DNA of 64,000 nt, from positions 8,060,001-8,124,000 of the forward strand of contig OZ020244.1 in the NCBI GenBank assembly GCA_963971285.1, written 5' to 3'. Origin of the DNA: Astropecten irregularis. Its lineage: Eukaryota > Echinodermata > Asteroidea > Paxillosida > Astropectinidae. Shown here piece after piece: positions 37,481 to 47,232 of the stretch; the stretch's first letter is position 1; each line of letters begins with the position of its first letter. The notes below the pieces were generated by a model. That model had not been told where the DNA came from. It did not search any database and saw nothing but the letters and a program-made list of their open reading frames with translations. A program made the translations under genes and the position numbers.

Positions 37481-38141
37481 CTGTTATAGACCATTCATAA
37501 ACAAAGGCAATCACTTTTGCATTTTCCATTACAAATGGAGTGAATGGTTTCTGCATATACTAGCGTAGGCCTATGTGGGCCTAAAGTTGGCTTAAACAAA
37601 ATTCATTTCAGTAGAAAAATGCAATGTTAGGCTGCTACTACTATAGACTATAGGCTTAATAGCACACTCGGTCACACTCATATATTTGCCTAGACCTAAA
37701 ACTAAAGCAACACAGGCCTAAGCTCACATGCACTGAGATGTTTACTAACGTTAGCTGGTTAGGCCACAGCATATTTGCCACAGGCATAGTAGAGCAAGGA
37801 CTAACGTTAGACTAACTTTAGTGTAGCGACACGGCGAAAGTCGTGGCCTCCGTCACTCCGTGCCTGCATTCACAACGGCCTAGGCCTATGATACAATTAC
37901 AATAGGCTCTAACTTACAAGTTACTTACCTTAGTATTGTGAAAATAGCTCAACCGGACGGTACACAGCAAGCACAATGTACGGAATAATGGCGGCAGTAT
38001 GATCAGGCGGGCGAGATCAACGAGTCCAGACAAGTCGCGTCGCGACGCGATCACCTGACACAAATTGGCCAATCAAAAAGCAGTATTACTACAGCCACTA
38101 GCTCAGTGCTGATTAGTACTGCCATTTCAGCACACAAGGTA

Positions 38142-38371
38142 GCCCACCGCACACTATACGATCCGACTACGACCCGACTGGTTTTTGGAAGGATCGCAAA
38201 GCATTCTGGGAGTCTTAACCGTGATTCGACAGTCGAATCTTGCCGACTGGCCATCAGAGTGGGTCTGCGACTGGGAACAATCACGGTTAAGACTCCCAGA
38301 ATGCTTTGCGATCCTTCAAAAAACCAGTCGGGTCCTAGTCGGAATGTCGGATCGTATAGTGTGCGGTGGGC
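38142..38371. mobile_element. fold-back MITE with about 85-90-bp inverted arms
   Basis: The left arm starts GCCCACCGCACACTATACG (38142) and the right arm ends with its complement (38371). The arms remain nearly identical inward through GGATCGCAAAGCATTCTGGG and AACCGTGATT, leaving a loop of about 50 bases. There is no coding capacity. The flanks (AAGGTA / TTAAGG) give no clear target duplication. It lies inside E2. Confidence 0.75.
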
Positions 38372-38531
38372 TTAAGGTGCAGTTCAGGAAGCTTTACTGT
38401 TGAGCACTCATTTTCTGCACGCGATTTTAAGCACTTCTACACACTTCGCGAACATTTAGCACCGCTGGTGTTAACATTAACACGTCTGGTGCTCCCACGT
38501 GCTCAGCACCGGATCTTTAGTGTTTAGAGTG

Positions 38532-39035
38532 CACGTGTACGTGAAGGTCTTACCGAAATTAATGTCAGCCTACAATCACGCATACCACAGAAGCATCAAG
38601 ACAGCCCCTGCTGCGGTTAATGTCAACAATGCGGAGAGGATTAGGTATAATCTGTATAACCGTCCATCTAATAACGGTCCAGCGGTCAAACCCTTGTCTT
38701 TCAAATTCAAGGTAGGCGATACGGTCCGTAATAGCATGGCTGCCAGACCGTTTAAGAAGGGTTATCTTCCGGGCTGGACCACCGAACTGTTTACAGTGAG
38801 TGTTATAACTCCGCGCCAACCCCCAGTTTACCAGTTGAACGATTATGACGGTGAAGCGTTAGACGGCACATTGTACGAGCAAGAGCTCAAACATGCAGTC
38901 AAGTTAGATGACCTGTACGAGGTGGAAAAGGTACTCAAATCTCGAAAGATCAGAGGGAAAAGAGAGTATTTTGTAAAGTGCATCGGCTATTCTGATAAAT
39001 TTAACAGCTGGGTCAACACTCTGCAAAAGATATAA
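38532..39035 (+). pseudogene. element B integrase, C-terminal part with chromodomain
   Basis: The remaining 168 residues begin at the E2 border, inside the last helix region of a retroviral-type integrase core (LMSAYNHAYHRSIKTAP). An SH3-like segment follows (FKVGDTVRN...PGWTTELFTV), then a chromodomain end (LYEVEKVLKSRKIRGKREYFVKCIGY...NSWV). This architecture is known for integrases of Polintons and chromoviruses. The catalytic D,D,E core is absent; E2 cuts the gene at its left. It is the first of several plus-strand genes in element B. Confidence 0.75.
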
Positions 39036-39071
39036 AGATCAATGCATTGAACATCGACCGACAGCCTCATC

Positions 39072-39823
39072 ATGACGAACTCATTTTACGTCACGCTCCC
39101 ATCCAATAGTTCTATGGATAGTCATCCTAATAATACTCTGAGTCATTTCTTTGTTACTTTGCCGTCACCTCTCTCGTTTGAGGGAGACTGGGAAGTGGGT
39201 CTTGCCGAAATCATTTATCCCCACCGGTGGCTCAATGTCTTTGAAGGTGAGAACATGCTGGCTTGTTCGGCAGAAGGAGGCGGCTCGACTCTGCTGCATC
39301 TCCACCTCGTACCCGAGGGGTACTATCCTACGGCTGAAGACCTATTTGCGAGCTTCGTACCGCCCATCGAACATAATGGAATGCTCCGACTCAGATACAA
39401 TAAGTACATTCAAAAAATTGTGGTGAAAACGGATGAAAACGTGGTACTTAAAATGCTGGGTCGTCTATCAACGCTTCTGGGGTTTGATGATGGCTCAATC
39501 GTCTGTGGCAATGAAAAGTCTCTACGGGTGGCAGACTTACAACCGTTTCATTCCATATTTATCTATACTCGAATATCGTCGAGTACAGCACGGTGGGTGA
39601 TACGCGGGCACCATTATTACGCACGGTCAACGTGGAAGGAGAATATGGAGAAACCGTGACAAAAATTTACGATAATCCCCATTACATTCCCCTAAAACAT
39701 AAGCTGGTTGACACGATTGAAATGGATTTAAGGGATGACACGGGACAACCCATTCCATTTGTGAGTGGTAAAGTCATTGTGAAGGTACACTTCAGAAAAC
39801 GGCGCTCGTCATACTTCAACTGA
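39072..39823 (+). pseudogene. element B structural protein, penton/fibre-like candidate, frameshifted
   Basis: The N-terminus FYVTLPSNSS...NNTLSHFFVTLPSPLSFEGDWEVGLAEI is typical of a conserved protein found beside F54H12.2-type capsid genes in animal Polintons; its exact role is not established. The frame closes at 39659, but the matching C-terminus is open in another frame from 39593 (GDTRAPLL...VDTIEMDLRDDTGQPIPF), so the change lies near 39565-39590. The C-terminal pattern (short hydrophobic strand, Asp-Gly turn) resembles that of the element C protein at 52623-53813, which suggests they fill the same structural slot. Confidence 0.55.
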
Positions 39824-39834
39824 TTATCATCACC

Positions 39835-42800
39835 ATGATGGAACGTTACCTTCCCGTCAACAAACATTATTTATTTATTTATTTATTTCAAAATCTTTAT
39901 ACAGGATACATAATATCAGCTCAAAGGCTGTTTTACAACATGGTCCTGTGAAGTAATAAAAACATCAATTAACAACTATAAAAAGGATGAAAGAAAGGAG
40001 ACAATTAAATGTAAAGAACAACAATAACGACAACTACGTGGAACCCCAAAAGAAGACCAAAATAAAGGGCAAACATATTTTAAAAGAATGTACATCGATT
40101 AAAAGTAAAGCTTTTTATACATATTTTTAAAACTATCAATGGAGGACGCATTCTGGACTTCGGCAGGTAAATTATTCCATACAATTGCTCCTGAGTAGTT
40201 GAGAGATTGCTTAACACATTCCATATTAACTTTGGGGACTACAACATTAAGGGAATTGGCGTTTCTTGTATTAAACCCATGCCTATCAAAATACATCTAA
40301 ACATTGTTACAAAGTCTGTCAGGGGCTATACCATGAACACATTTGTACATATTACAAGCTAAAAAATAATCCCTCCTTTGTTCAAAGGTCTGCCAAGAAA
40401 GTTCTCTCATGATATCATCACCATGAGAATGAATGTAATCAAAGTTATTAGCAACGATCCTGGCAGCTCTTTTTTGCAGTCTATATAGGGTCTTCCTATT
40501 GGTCATTGAGCAGTTACCCCATACAGAACTGGCATAGTCTAGACAAGGCTGAATGGTTGTTTTGTATAAGGTATTAAGAAGACTTTTGTTAACATCATGA
40601 CGTAGTCGACCAAGGGAATGAATCTTATAGGCTACCGATTTCAAAACATTCCTAGCATGAGATTCCCAAGTGAGATTTTCATCAACTTCAACCCCCAAAT
40701 ACCTTACTCGGTCAACCTGTTCAAGTTGAATATTGTTAAGTGAGATATTCAATTTGTCATCATTATTCACACGACTTGATTTTAAAAGCATAATTTTTGT
40801 TTTATCAGGATTAATAGAAAGACGATTACTTTCGTACCAGTCACTAATGCTATCAATGTTACATTGCAAAACATGATTAACATCATTCATATCACTCCTA
40901 GTAGTGTAAATAATAACATCATCAGCAAATATATTACATGTACAATCAGAATTAACACTTTGAGTTATGTCATTGATATAGATTAAAAATAAGATTGGTC
41001 CCAGAACACTTCCCTGGGGTACGCCAATAGAAATATCATTAGGACTAGACGTTTCACCATTGCATCTAACCACTTGTTTTCTGTTGGAAATGTAGTTTTC
41101 AAACCATTTGAGCACAGTACCAGAAATACCATACTGTTGTAATTTAAAGAGTAATAATTCGTGGTCAATGGTATCAAAACATTTTGATATGTCAAGAAAG
41201 CAAGAACCAATAACTTCACGTTCATTAAAAGCTTCATAAAAATCATCAATGACTCGATGTAGGCATGACTGAGTGGAGTGGTTCTTAAGGAAGGCAAATT
41301 GATCAGTTGTAAACATATCATGAGTGTTCAGGTAATCATGAAGTTGAACCTGAACTTCTTTTTCAATAATTTTACCAACATGACAAACAACAGAGATTGG
41401 TCTGTAATTACCTTTGTCCTTTTTGCAACCCTTTCCCTTATAAATAGGGATAGTACGGGCAAATTTCCAATCATCTGGAATATAACCACTCTTAAGAGAC
41501 TGATTAATAATATAACAAAGTGATCTGTGAATATGTAGTGCACTTAGTCTGAGAAGTTTAGTATCAAAGTCCCAAACATCAAGATTACTGTCAGTACTAA
41601 GATGACGTAAGGACTTCAAAATAGACTCATCAGGCACAGGATCAAAGCTGAGACTATAAACACATTAAGGGTTTTTCCAAACAAGAGGAATCTTTTTAAA
41701 AGAGTCAGCAATTTTCTTACCAATACCAGTGAAGAAATCATTCATATCAGAGCAATTAAGATCAGGATCAGGTTTAGTTGCCTTAAAATCAAGGTCAATA
41801 CAGGTATAAACCATATAGTGATCACTAAGAGTTATCTTAGCCACATCACAGAGAGTATGTTTCTCAGGTATCGAACTTAAAATAAGATCAATACATTTAG
41901 ATGATTCATTTGTGACCCGTGTAGGTTTAGTAACAAGTTGATTAAGAACATATAAACTTTCAATCAAATGAATAGGATTGCTGCTTAAGGATTCATCAAA
42001 TTTATAATCAATATTAAAATCGCCCAATAAAATAATCTCTTTGTTTTCAATAGAAGCTTTATCTAGAGTGTCGAGGATCCCATTAAAATACTCACAATCG
42101 GCATTAGGAGGTCTATACATGCAGCATAATAATAAATCACACTTTTTCAACTTGAGTTCCAGCCATGATGCTTCAAGAGCTTCATTAATCAGGTCAGTCC
42201 TCTCGTTGAAAGATATGGTATTTCTGACATAGATACAGACTCCACCACCCCGGCGACCATCCGTTCTATCATGCCTCACAACATTGTAACCATTTATTTG
42301 GATTTCAACATTATTAATTTTATCACACAACCAAGTTTCAGATATACATAGCACATCAATATCCAGCTTATTCGTTAGAAATCGAATTTCATCCATTTTG
42401 GAGGACAGACTCCTAACATTAATATGGGCAATCTTAATACCTTTACAACTGGTTAGCTTCTTTGCACAGATATTATAATCACCCATACAAATGAAGCATT
42501 TTTGGGAAATATCATGCTTACATTGTGGTTCTATATCATTTGATTTGTCACTACCAACAACATCTTTGGGTTTACCAATCCTAAGTAAATCATCTTGCTT
42601 ATCAACATTATTCACAGGGAGGTTAGGAACATGCAGGACCTCATACATGTTAATGTCTCTTAGGTTAGACATGTCTTCAATGAAGGATGCATCGTGTAGC
42701 ACGGCACTGATCATTATGAGGATTATTACGTGGGACAGGTGGGGCGCGGCCACCCGGTATTTTCTGGACCAAGAAACCAGAGGGGATACGGACTCGGCGG

Positions 42801-43050
42801 TATTCTCGGTGGCCTTTTCCGTTCGGCAATGCCTTTAATCAAACAAGGAGCAAAGACTATCGGTCGTGAGGCCCTTCGCACCGGGGTTGGCATCGCTCAA
42901 GATGCGCTGAATGGTAAAGACATCAAGAAAGCGGCAAAGTCAAGACTTCGCAGTGCGGGACGCAATTTGACCGAATCGGCTGTTCACAGTTTGACCAACA
43001 GAGGCTCGAGAGGCCGCCGTCGAGGTATACAAAGAAAAGCTAGCGGCTGA
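39835..43050 (+). pseudogene. element B pX/core-like protein, split by a LINE
   Basis: The gene starts at the ATG pair at 39835/39838 and runs to 39870, where the LINE begins. It resumes in frame at 42718 and ends at 43050. The main part is a Gly-rich segment (GYGLGGILGGLFR), an amphipathic LIKQGAKTIGREAL helix, and a basic Arg-rich tail with RGRRRG, like adenovirus pX or core proteins and their adintovirus counterparts that bind packaged DNA. The CATTAT target duplication accounts for the overlap of the two halves. Confidence 0.65.
39871..42711 (-). mobile_element. CR1/Jockey-type LINE insertion, decayed
   Basis: Read on the minus strand, 42690-41665 encodes an AP-type endonuclease (HINVRSLSSK, SETWLC, RGGGVCIYV, YRPPN, LLGDFNID, LSDHYMV). 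41637-40297 encodes a reverse transcriptase (IPIYKGKG, NYRPISV, FLDISKCFDTIDH, GVPQGSVLGP, FADDVIIY). A stop at 40297-40299 is followed in frame by 66 more typical codons (40296-40099). The linker between endonuclease and RT is shorter than usual, so an internal deletion is likely. The 3' tail is (AAAT)n at 39871-39890. CATTAT is duplicated at 39865-39870 and 42712-42717. Confidence 0.85.
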
Positions 43051-43129
43051 CGAGTCATTTCAAGCACGAGCATCGGCTGATATCTTTGATTAGTGCTGTT
43101 GAAAGCATCCCACCGTACAGTAAACCACC

Positions 43130-44460
43130 ATGTCGCTGCTGCATGCACACTCGGGTGAATGCACCAAATCCGAACTGGATCTCTTTTCACTTCCGCCCAC
43201 CCAAACCAGCGTGGAGAAAGGACAGTGGGTGAAATACCACCCTATCTCTACCATATCAGATGGAGGCCCCATCGAGTTTTTCATCCCCGGAACCGGCGAG
43301 GAATATATGGATCTGAACCAGACTCAGCTGTATGTCAGGGCAAAGGTGACTAAAGCTGACGGCTCCAATCTGGCTGATGACGACCGGGTAGGACCCGTCA
43401 ATCTGTTTTTACAGTCTCTTTTCAGCCAGATCGACGTGAGTTTGTACGAGCGTTTAATCTCACCTTCAACGCCCACTTACCCGTACCGGGCCATGATAGA
43501 AACCCTACTGAGCTATGGCAGCGATGCCAAGGCCTCGCAACTCACGGCGGGTCTGTTCTACAAGGACACACCCAACAGAATGGACAATCCGGATCCACTA
43601 GGGGATGATGCCGCCATCAACAAGGGTCTTAAGTATAGATGGGAATACATTAAGAACAGCCGAGTGGTGGATATGATCGGACCTATACACAGCGACATAT
43701 TTTTCAAGACATACACATGCTGAATGGCGTGGATTTAAAACTGAAGCTGATTCGGAGCAGTGACGCTTTCTGTCTGATGGCGGCCGGTGCCAATCCTGCT
43801 TACAAGGTGTTGATTCAAGATGCATCCGTGTTCGTCCGAAAAGTGAAAGTCAGTTCGGCCGTGATGCTGGGTCATATGAAAGCTCTGGAGAAAGGTACCG
43901 CCAAGTATCCTCTCAGACGCAACCTCTGCAAGATGGTGTCCGTGCCACAAGGAAACCTAACCCTCACCCAGGACCATATTTTTCTTGGGCAACTTCCATC
44001 ACGCATTGTGGTCGGATACGTGACCAACGAGGCGTTCAACGGTCGGTACGGGAAAAACCCATTCAACTTTCGACACATGTTCGTGAACTTTTTGACGGTG
44101 CACGTGGACGGAGAGCAGATACCTTATACACCGCTTAAACCGAAATTCGACGCGGCGGGAACTAGTTTCATCAGGGCGTACCATACCCAGTTTTCTGGAA
44201 CAGATAAAATGTACCAAGATGAAGGCAATACCATCTGTCGCAGCGATTACAAGGGAGGGTACACACTGTATGGATTTGATCTGAGCCCGGACCTGTCTGC
44301 GGGAGGCCATTTTAATCTCGTGAAACGTGGCAATTTGCGATTGGACGTGCATTTTGCCAGACCACTGGAGAAAACAATCAATGTGATAATCTATGCAGAG
44401 TTCAATAACATCCTGCAAATAGATCAATCACGCAACGTCATCTTTGATTACGCGAGTTAA
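43130..44460 (+). pseudogene. element B major capsid protein (F54H12.2-type), frameshifted
   Basis: The reading frame from 43130 to about 43700 and the frame from about 43700 to 44460 together give one protein of some 440 residues. The N-terminus (HSGECTKSELDLFSLPPTQTSVE) and later blocks (PIEFFIPGTGEEYMDL, ...NIIYAEFNN...ID near the end) match the F54H12.2-like family, regarded as the capsid protein of nematode and other animal Mavericks. The frame changes inside a T run at about 43699-43703, just before LNGVDLKLKLIRS. Either a decayed gene or a base-call error is possible. It is followed 33 bases later by the protease gene. Confidence 0.7.
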
Positions 44461-44493
44461 ATCGCTTCAGCCACAGTCAACACCACCATCATC

Positions 44494-45012
44494 ATGGACA
44501 GTTACAAGATAAGCCGTTTAATGAAACGGGACCGTTTCACGAAGCATTACTTCAGGGGTGTGTTTGCGAGTGATCAACTTCCTAGATGGTACGTGCCGCG
44601 CCCAAGTGCGCTGATCGTCAACACGGATCCCTCTACCAAACCTGGACAACACTGGGTGGCAATTTACATCACTCGAGACGGAGATGGAGAGTACTTTGAT
44701 TCATACGGGCAACCAGTGACACTCCCTCGGATACAGAGATTTCTCAAGAGGAACGCAACAAGGACCCGATACAACCGCCGACCCCTGCAAGGACCGCTAT
44801 CGGCCGTCTGTGGACAGTATTGCATATTTTTCCTGTTACAGCGTTGCCGTGGATTAAGCATGTCCAAAATCACGCTTCAATTTTCTTCAGATAAAAAGGA
44901 TAATGACTTATTGGTCAATGAATTTATTAAGAAACACTTTCCCGGAGTAAAGACAGTTGTCTATGACGGACAGTTTCTCGTGAGGCAGATAGCCAGAGCT
45001 TTGACGAATTAG
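44494..45012 (+). CDS. element B adenain/Ulp1-like cysteine protease, 172 aa
   Basis: The frame is intact. Catalytic candidates are His53 (GQHWVAIY), Asp69 (EYFDSYGQP) and Cys106 in the SAVCGQYC motif, in the order and spacing of adenovirus protease and the Ulp1 family. Such a protease processes capsid precursors in Polintons/adintoviruses. A tract of tandem AT-rich repeats begins about 90 bases downstream. Confidence 0.8.
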   Translation: MDSYKISRLMKRDRFTKHYFRGVFASDQLPRWYVPRPSALIVNTDPSTKPGQHWVAIYITRDGDGEYFDSYGQPVTLPRIQRFLKRNATRTRYNRRPLQGPLSAVCGQYCIFFLLQRCRGLSMSKITLQFSSDKKDNDLLVNEFIKKHFPGVKTVVYDGQFLVRQIARALTN

Positions 45013-45111
45013 TTTGTTGTTCAATGTAAATAGCCAGGATTATGCATTCCTCACCGCTAATTACTTCAAACCACTTTGTTGTTTTTTCACTATGCTTTGT
45101 AATTGTAGGTA

Positions 45112-45320
45112 GTTTGATTTCATTATTACTTGTTATTTCTAACCACTTTCTATTCTTTGTAATTGTAGGTAGTTTGGTTTTATAATCAATTGTTAGGTCT
45201 AATGTCCTTCTATTATGAATTGTCATTTCTAATTTGTTTTCATTATCACTGATTGTTATTTCTAATTTGGTTTAAATGATCACTTGTTATTTCTAACCAC
45301 TTTCTATTCTTTGTAATTGT
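45112..45320. repeat. AT-rich repeat unit, copy 1
   Basis: TGTAATTGTAGGTAGTTTGG...TTGTTAGGTCTAATGTCC...ATTGTCATTTCTAATTTG... appears here, again at about 45890-46060 and partly at about 46595-46670. Within each unit, short TTATTTCTAA words also repeat. Confidence 0.75.
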
Positions 45321-45327
45321 AGAAATT

Positions 45328-45562
45328 GAAAAGTGAACAAAGAAAAATTGACTGGAGCGGGATTCGAACCGGCGACCTCCTGAATACCGTACAGGCGCTC
45401 TACCAACTGAGCCATCCAGCCCTATGTTGGTGGTGACCCCAATAGTCAACTATCCTTGTTCGTTTGGCAGTCAGAAGCCATGAAACCACGCACACACCGC
45501 CACACCCCAGGGATCGTTTCAATGATACACGCAACAATGCTGCAACCTGGGAACGGTACATG
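45328..45562 (-). repeat. tRNA-derived SINE, copy 1
   Basis: These 235 bases are repeated almost exactly at 45651-45885 (offset 323). On the minus strand an internal 72-base tRNA-like segment lies at 45350-45421: acceptor arms GGCTGGA/TCCAGTC pair over 7 bp, the A box is TGGCTCAGTTGG and the B box GGTTCGAATCC. The anticodon stem and T stem each have a mismatch, and position 33 is not T, so a working tRNA is unlikely. This is a polymerase III-type SINE head. Confidence 0.75.
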
Positions 45563-45650
45563 GGGGATCACTCAAAGAGGATACGGCTTTTTAATTATTA
45601 TATTCGTGAAATAACCACAAGGGAAACTGACTGAGTTATTTTAAGTCATT

Positions 45651-45885
45651 GAAAAGTGAACAAAGAAAAATTGACTGGAGCGGGATTCGAACCGGCGACC
45701 TCCTGAATACCGTACAGGCGCTCTACCAACTGAGCCATCCAGCCCTATGTTGGTGGTGACCCCAATAGTCAACTATCCTTGTTCGTTTGGCAGTCAGAAG
45801 CCATGAAACCACGCACACACCGCCACACCCCAGGGATCGTTTCAATGATACACGCAACAATGCTGCAACCTGGGAACGGTACATG
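45651..45885 (-). repeat. tRNA-derived SINE, copy 2
   Basis: Second copy of the 235-base unit, with the tRNA-like segment at 45673-45744. Unlike copy 1 it keeps the tail (TCAATGACTTAAAATAACTC...CCCTTGTGGTTAT on the minus strand, 45600-45650), also seen in the copy at 37060-37240. Confidence 0.75.
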
Positions 45886-45889
45886 TAAT

Positions 45890-46060
45890 TGTAGGTAGTT
45901 TGTAATTGTAGGTAGTTTGGTTTTATAATCAATTGTTAGGTCTAATGTCCTTCTATTATGAATTGTCATTTCTAATTTGTTTTCATTATCACTGATTGTT
46001 ATTTCTAATTTGGTTTAAATTATCACTTGTTATTTCTAACCACTTTCTATGCTTTGTAAT
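45890..46060. repeat. AT-rich repeat unit, copy 2
   Basis: Near-identical to 45112-45320. It borders the SINE on the other side, so the SINE pair sits inside a duplicated AT-rich block. Confidence 0.7.
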
Positions 46061-46067
46061 ATGCTTA

Positions 46068-46525
46068 GGCCCTCCTAACTTTAACCTTTTGTAGTCTGTA
46101 ACCTTTGATCTTGCCTACCTGACCCCTACCCTTTGTCTGACCTATCTTACCCACCCTGACTCTCATACCACCCCTTCCCTTTGTCCATATCCTCTGATCC
46201 ATTTTATGTATGCTTCCTTCACTTGCATGTTCATGTTTTCTGTCATTTAGCCTTTGAGAAATATCCTGCTAGGATCGAAACGCGTCAGGCCCTCCTAACT
46301 TTAACCTTTTGTAGTCTGTTACCTTTGATCTTGCCTACCTGACCCCCACCCTTTGTCTGACCTATCTTACCCACCCTGACTCTCATACCACCCCTTCCCT
46401 TTGTCCATATCCTCTTATCCATTTTATGTATGCTTCCTTCACTTGCATGTTCATGTTTTTTGTCATTTAGCCTCTGAGAAAGATCCTGCTAGGATCGAAA
46501 CGCGTCAGGCCCTCCTAACTTTAAG
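46068..46525. repeat. 220-bp tandem repeat, two full copies plus a stub
   Basis: Units start GGCCCTCCTAACTTTAACC at 46068, 46288 and (partial) 46508 and end with TAGGATCGAAACGCGTCA. The two full units differ at only a few bases. The terminal word also occurs at 8405-8465. Confidence 0.9.
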
Positions 46526-46529
46526 CATT

Positions 46530-47232
46530 TGATATTTTTCAGGTCATTTTGGCTGATGAGCAGTTAGCAGCAGTTTATTACTTGTATTGACCTTTGTAAT
46601 TGTAGGTAGTTGGTTTTATTATCAATTGTTAGGCCTAATGTCCTTTTTATTATGAATTGTCATTTCTAATTTGTTTGCTGTGGAAATAAAAAATAAAAAA
46701 AAATGTAAATTTGCAAATCGTTTGTCCGTGGTTCATTTTCTTTTTGTATGTATATTCCCTTATTCCATTTCCTTATTCATTTATCTTAAATAACACACAC
46801 GCACATACATATATTTATTATATACATATACTTCAAACAAATAACGTACATCAATGCAATATCGTTTCATTTTCATTCGATTCTATAATATTTAGATTTT
46901 ATTCTCAAGAATCAATTGATATAATTCAAACAATGAAATTCACAAGTCACAATAAGAACAGTAGGAAAAAAAACAACAACAACAACAACAATAATAATTT
47001 ACTTGATTAGAAGGTGCTGCACAACTCATAAGGCATTTAAAGGAAAGTCAAAGTATAGTGTTGGTAATTCATTTGCAACACAATAAAGCAAACAATAGAT
47101 TATAATGTACACATTTAAATGTAGATGGAATTCAAAATAAGAATCAAAGTACAATCGTGGGTTCTGGTTTATACAAGCGAATAATACAAATCTAAATGAT
47201 TATCATCATAACAAAGTCAGCTGCAAGGGCTC
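46530..47232. other. AT-rich spacer without supported gene
   Basis: It holds a partial AT-rich repeat (about 46595-46670), ATACATAT-type microsatellite text (46800-46835) and a CAA microsatellite (46972-46997). No gene is supported. It lies between the tandem repeats and the 3' end of PolB2. Confidence 0.5.

Larger units (their letters stand above)
35650..38531 (-). mobile_element. E2: decayed, inverted relative of E1
   Basis: The right tip (38520-38531) ends GTTTAGAGTG, matching the end of E1, and 38390-38531 has the same GAGCAC/GTGCTC vocabulary. Inside, two minus-strand segments resemble exons of the E1 accessory gene. No transposase is left. I infer an older element in the opposite orientation, with E1 inserted into its 3' part and its other end near 24905. 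E2 itself truncates the integrase gene at 38532. Confidence 0.55.

Noticed and set aside
39871..42711. LTR retrotransposon or retrovirus
   Set aside because: AP-type endonuclease, FADD reverse transcriptase and an AAAT tail are those of a LINE; no LTRs, protease or gag.
45350..45421. Functional tRNA gene (anticodon GGT by position)
   Set aside because: Mismatches in anticodon and T stems, wrong base before the anticodon and an exact second copy in a 235-bp repeat favour a SINE.
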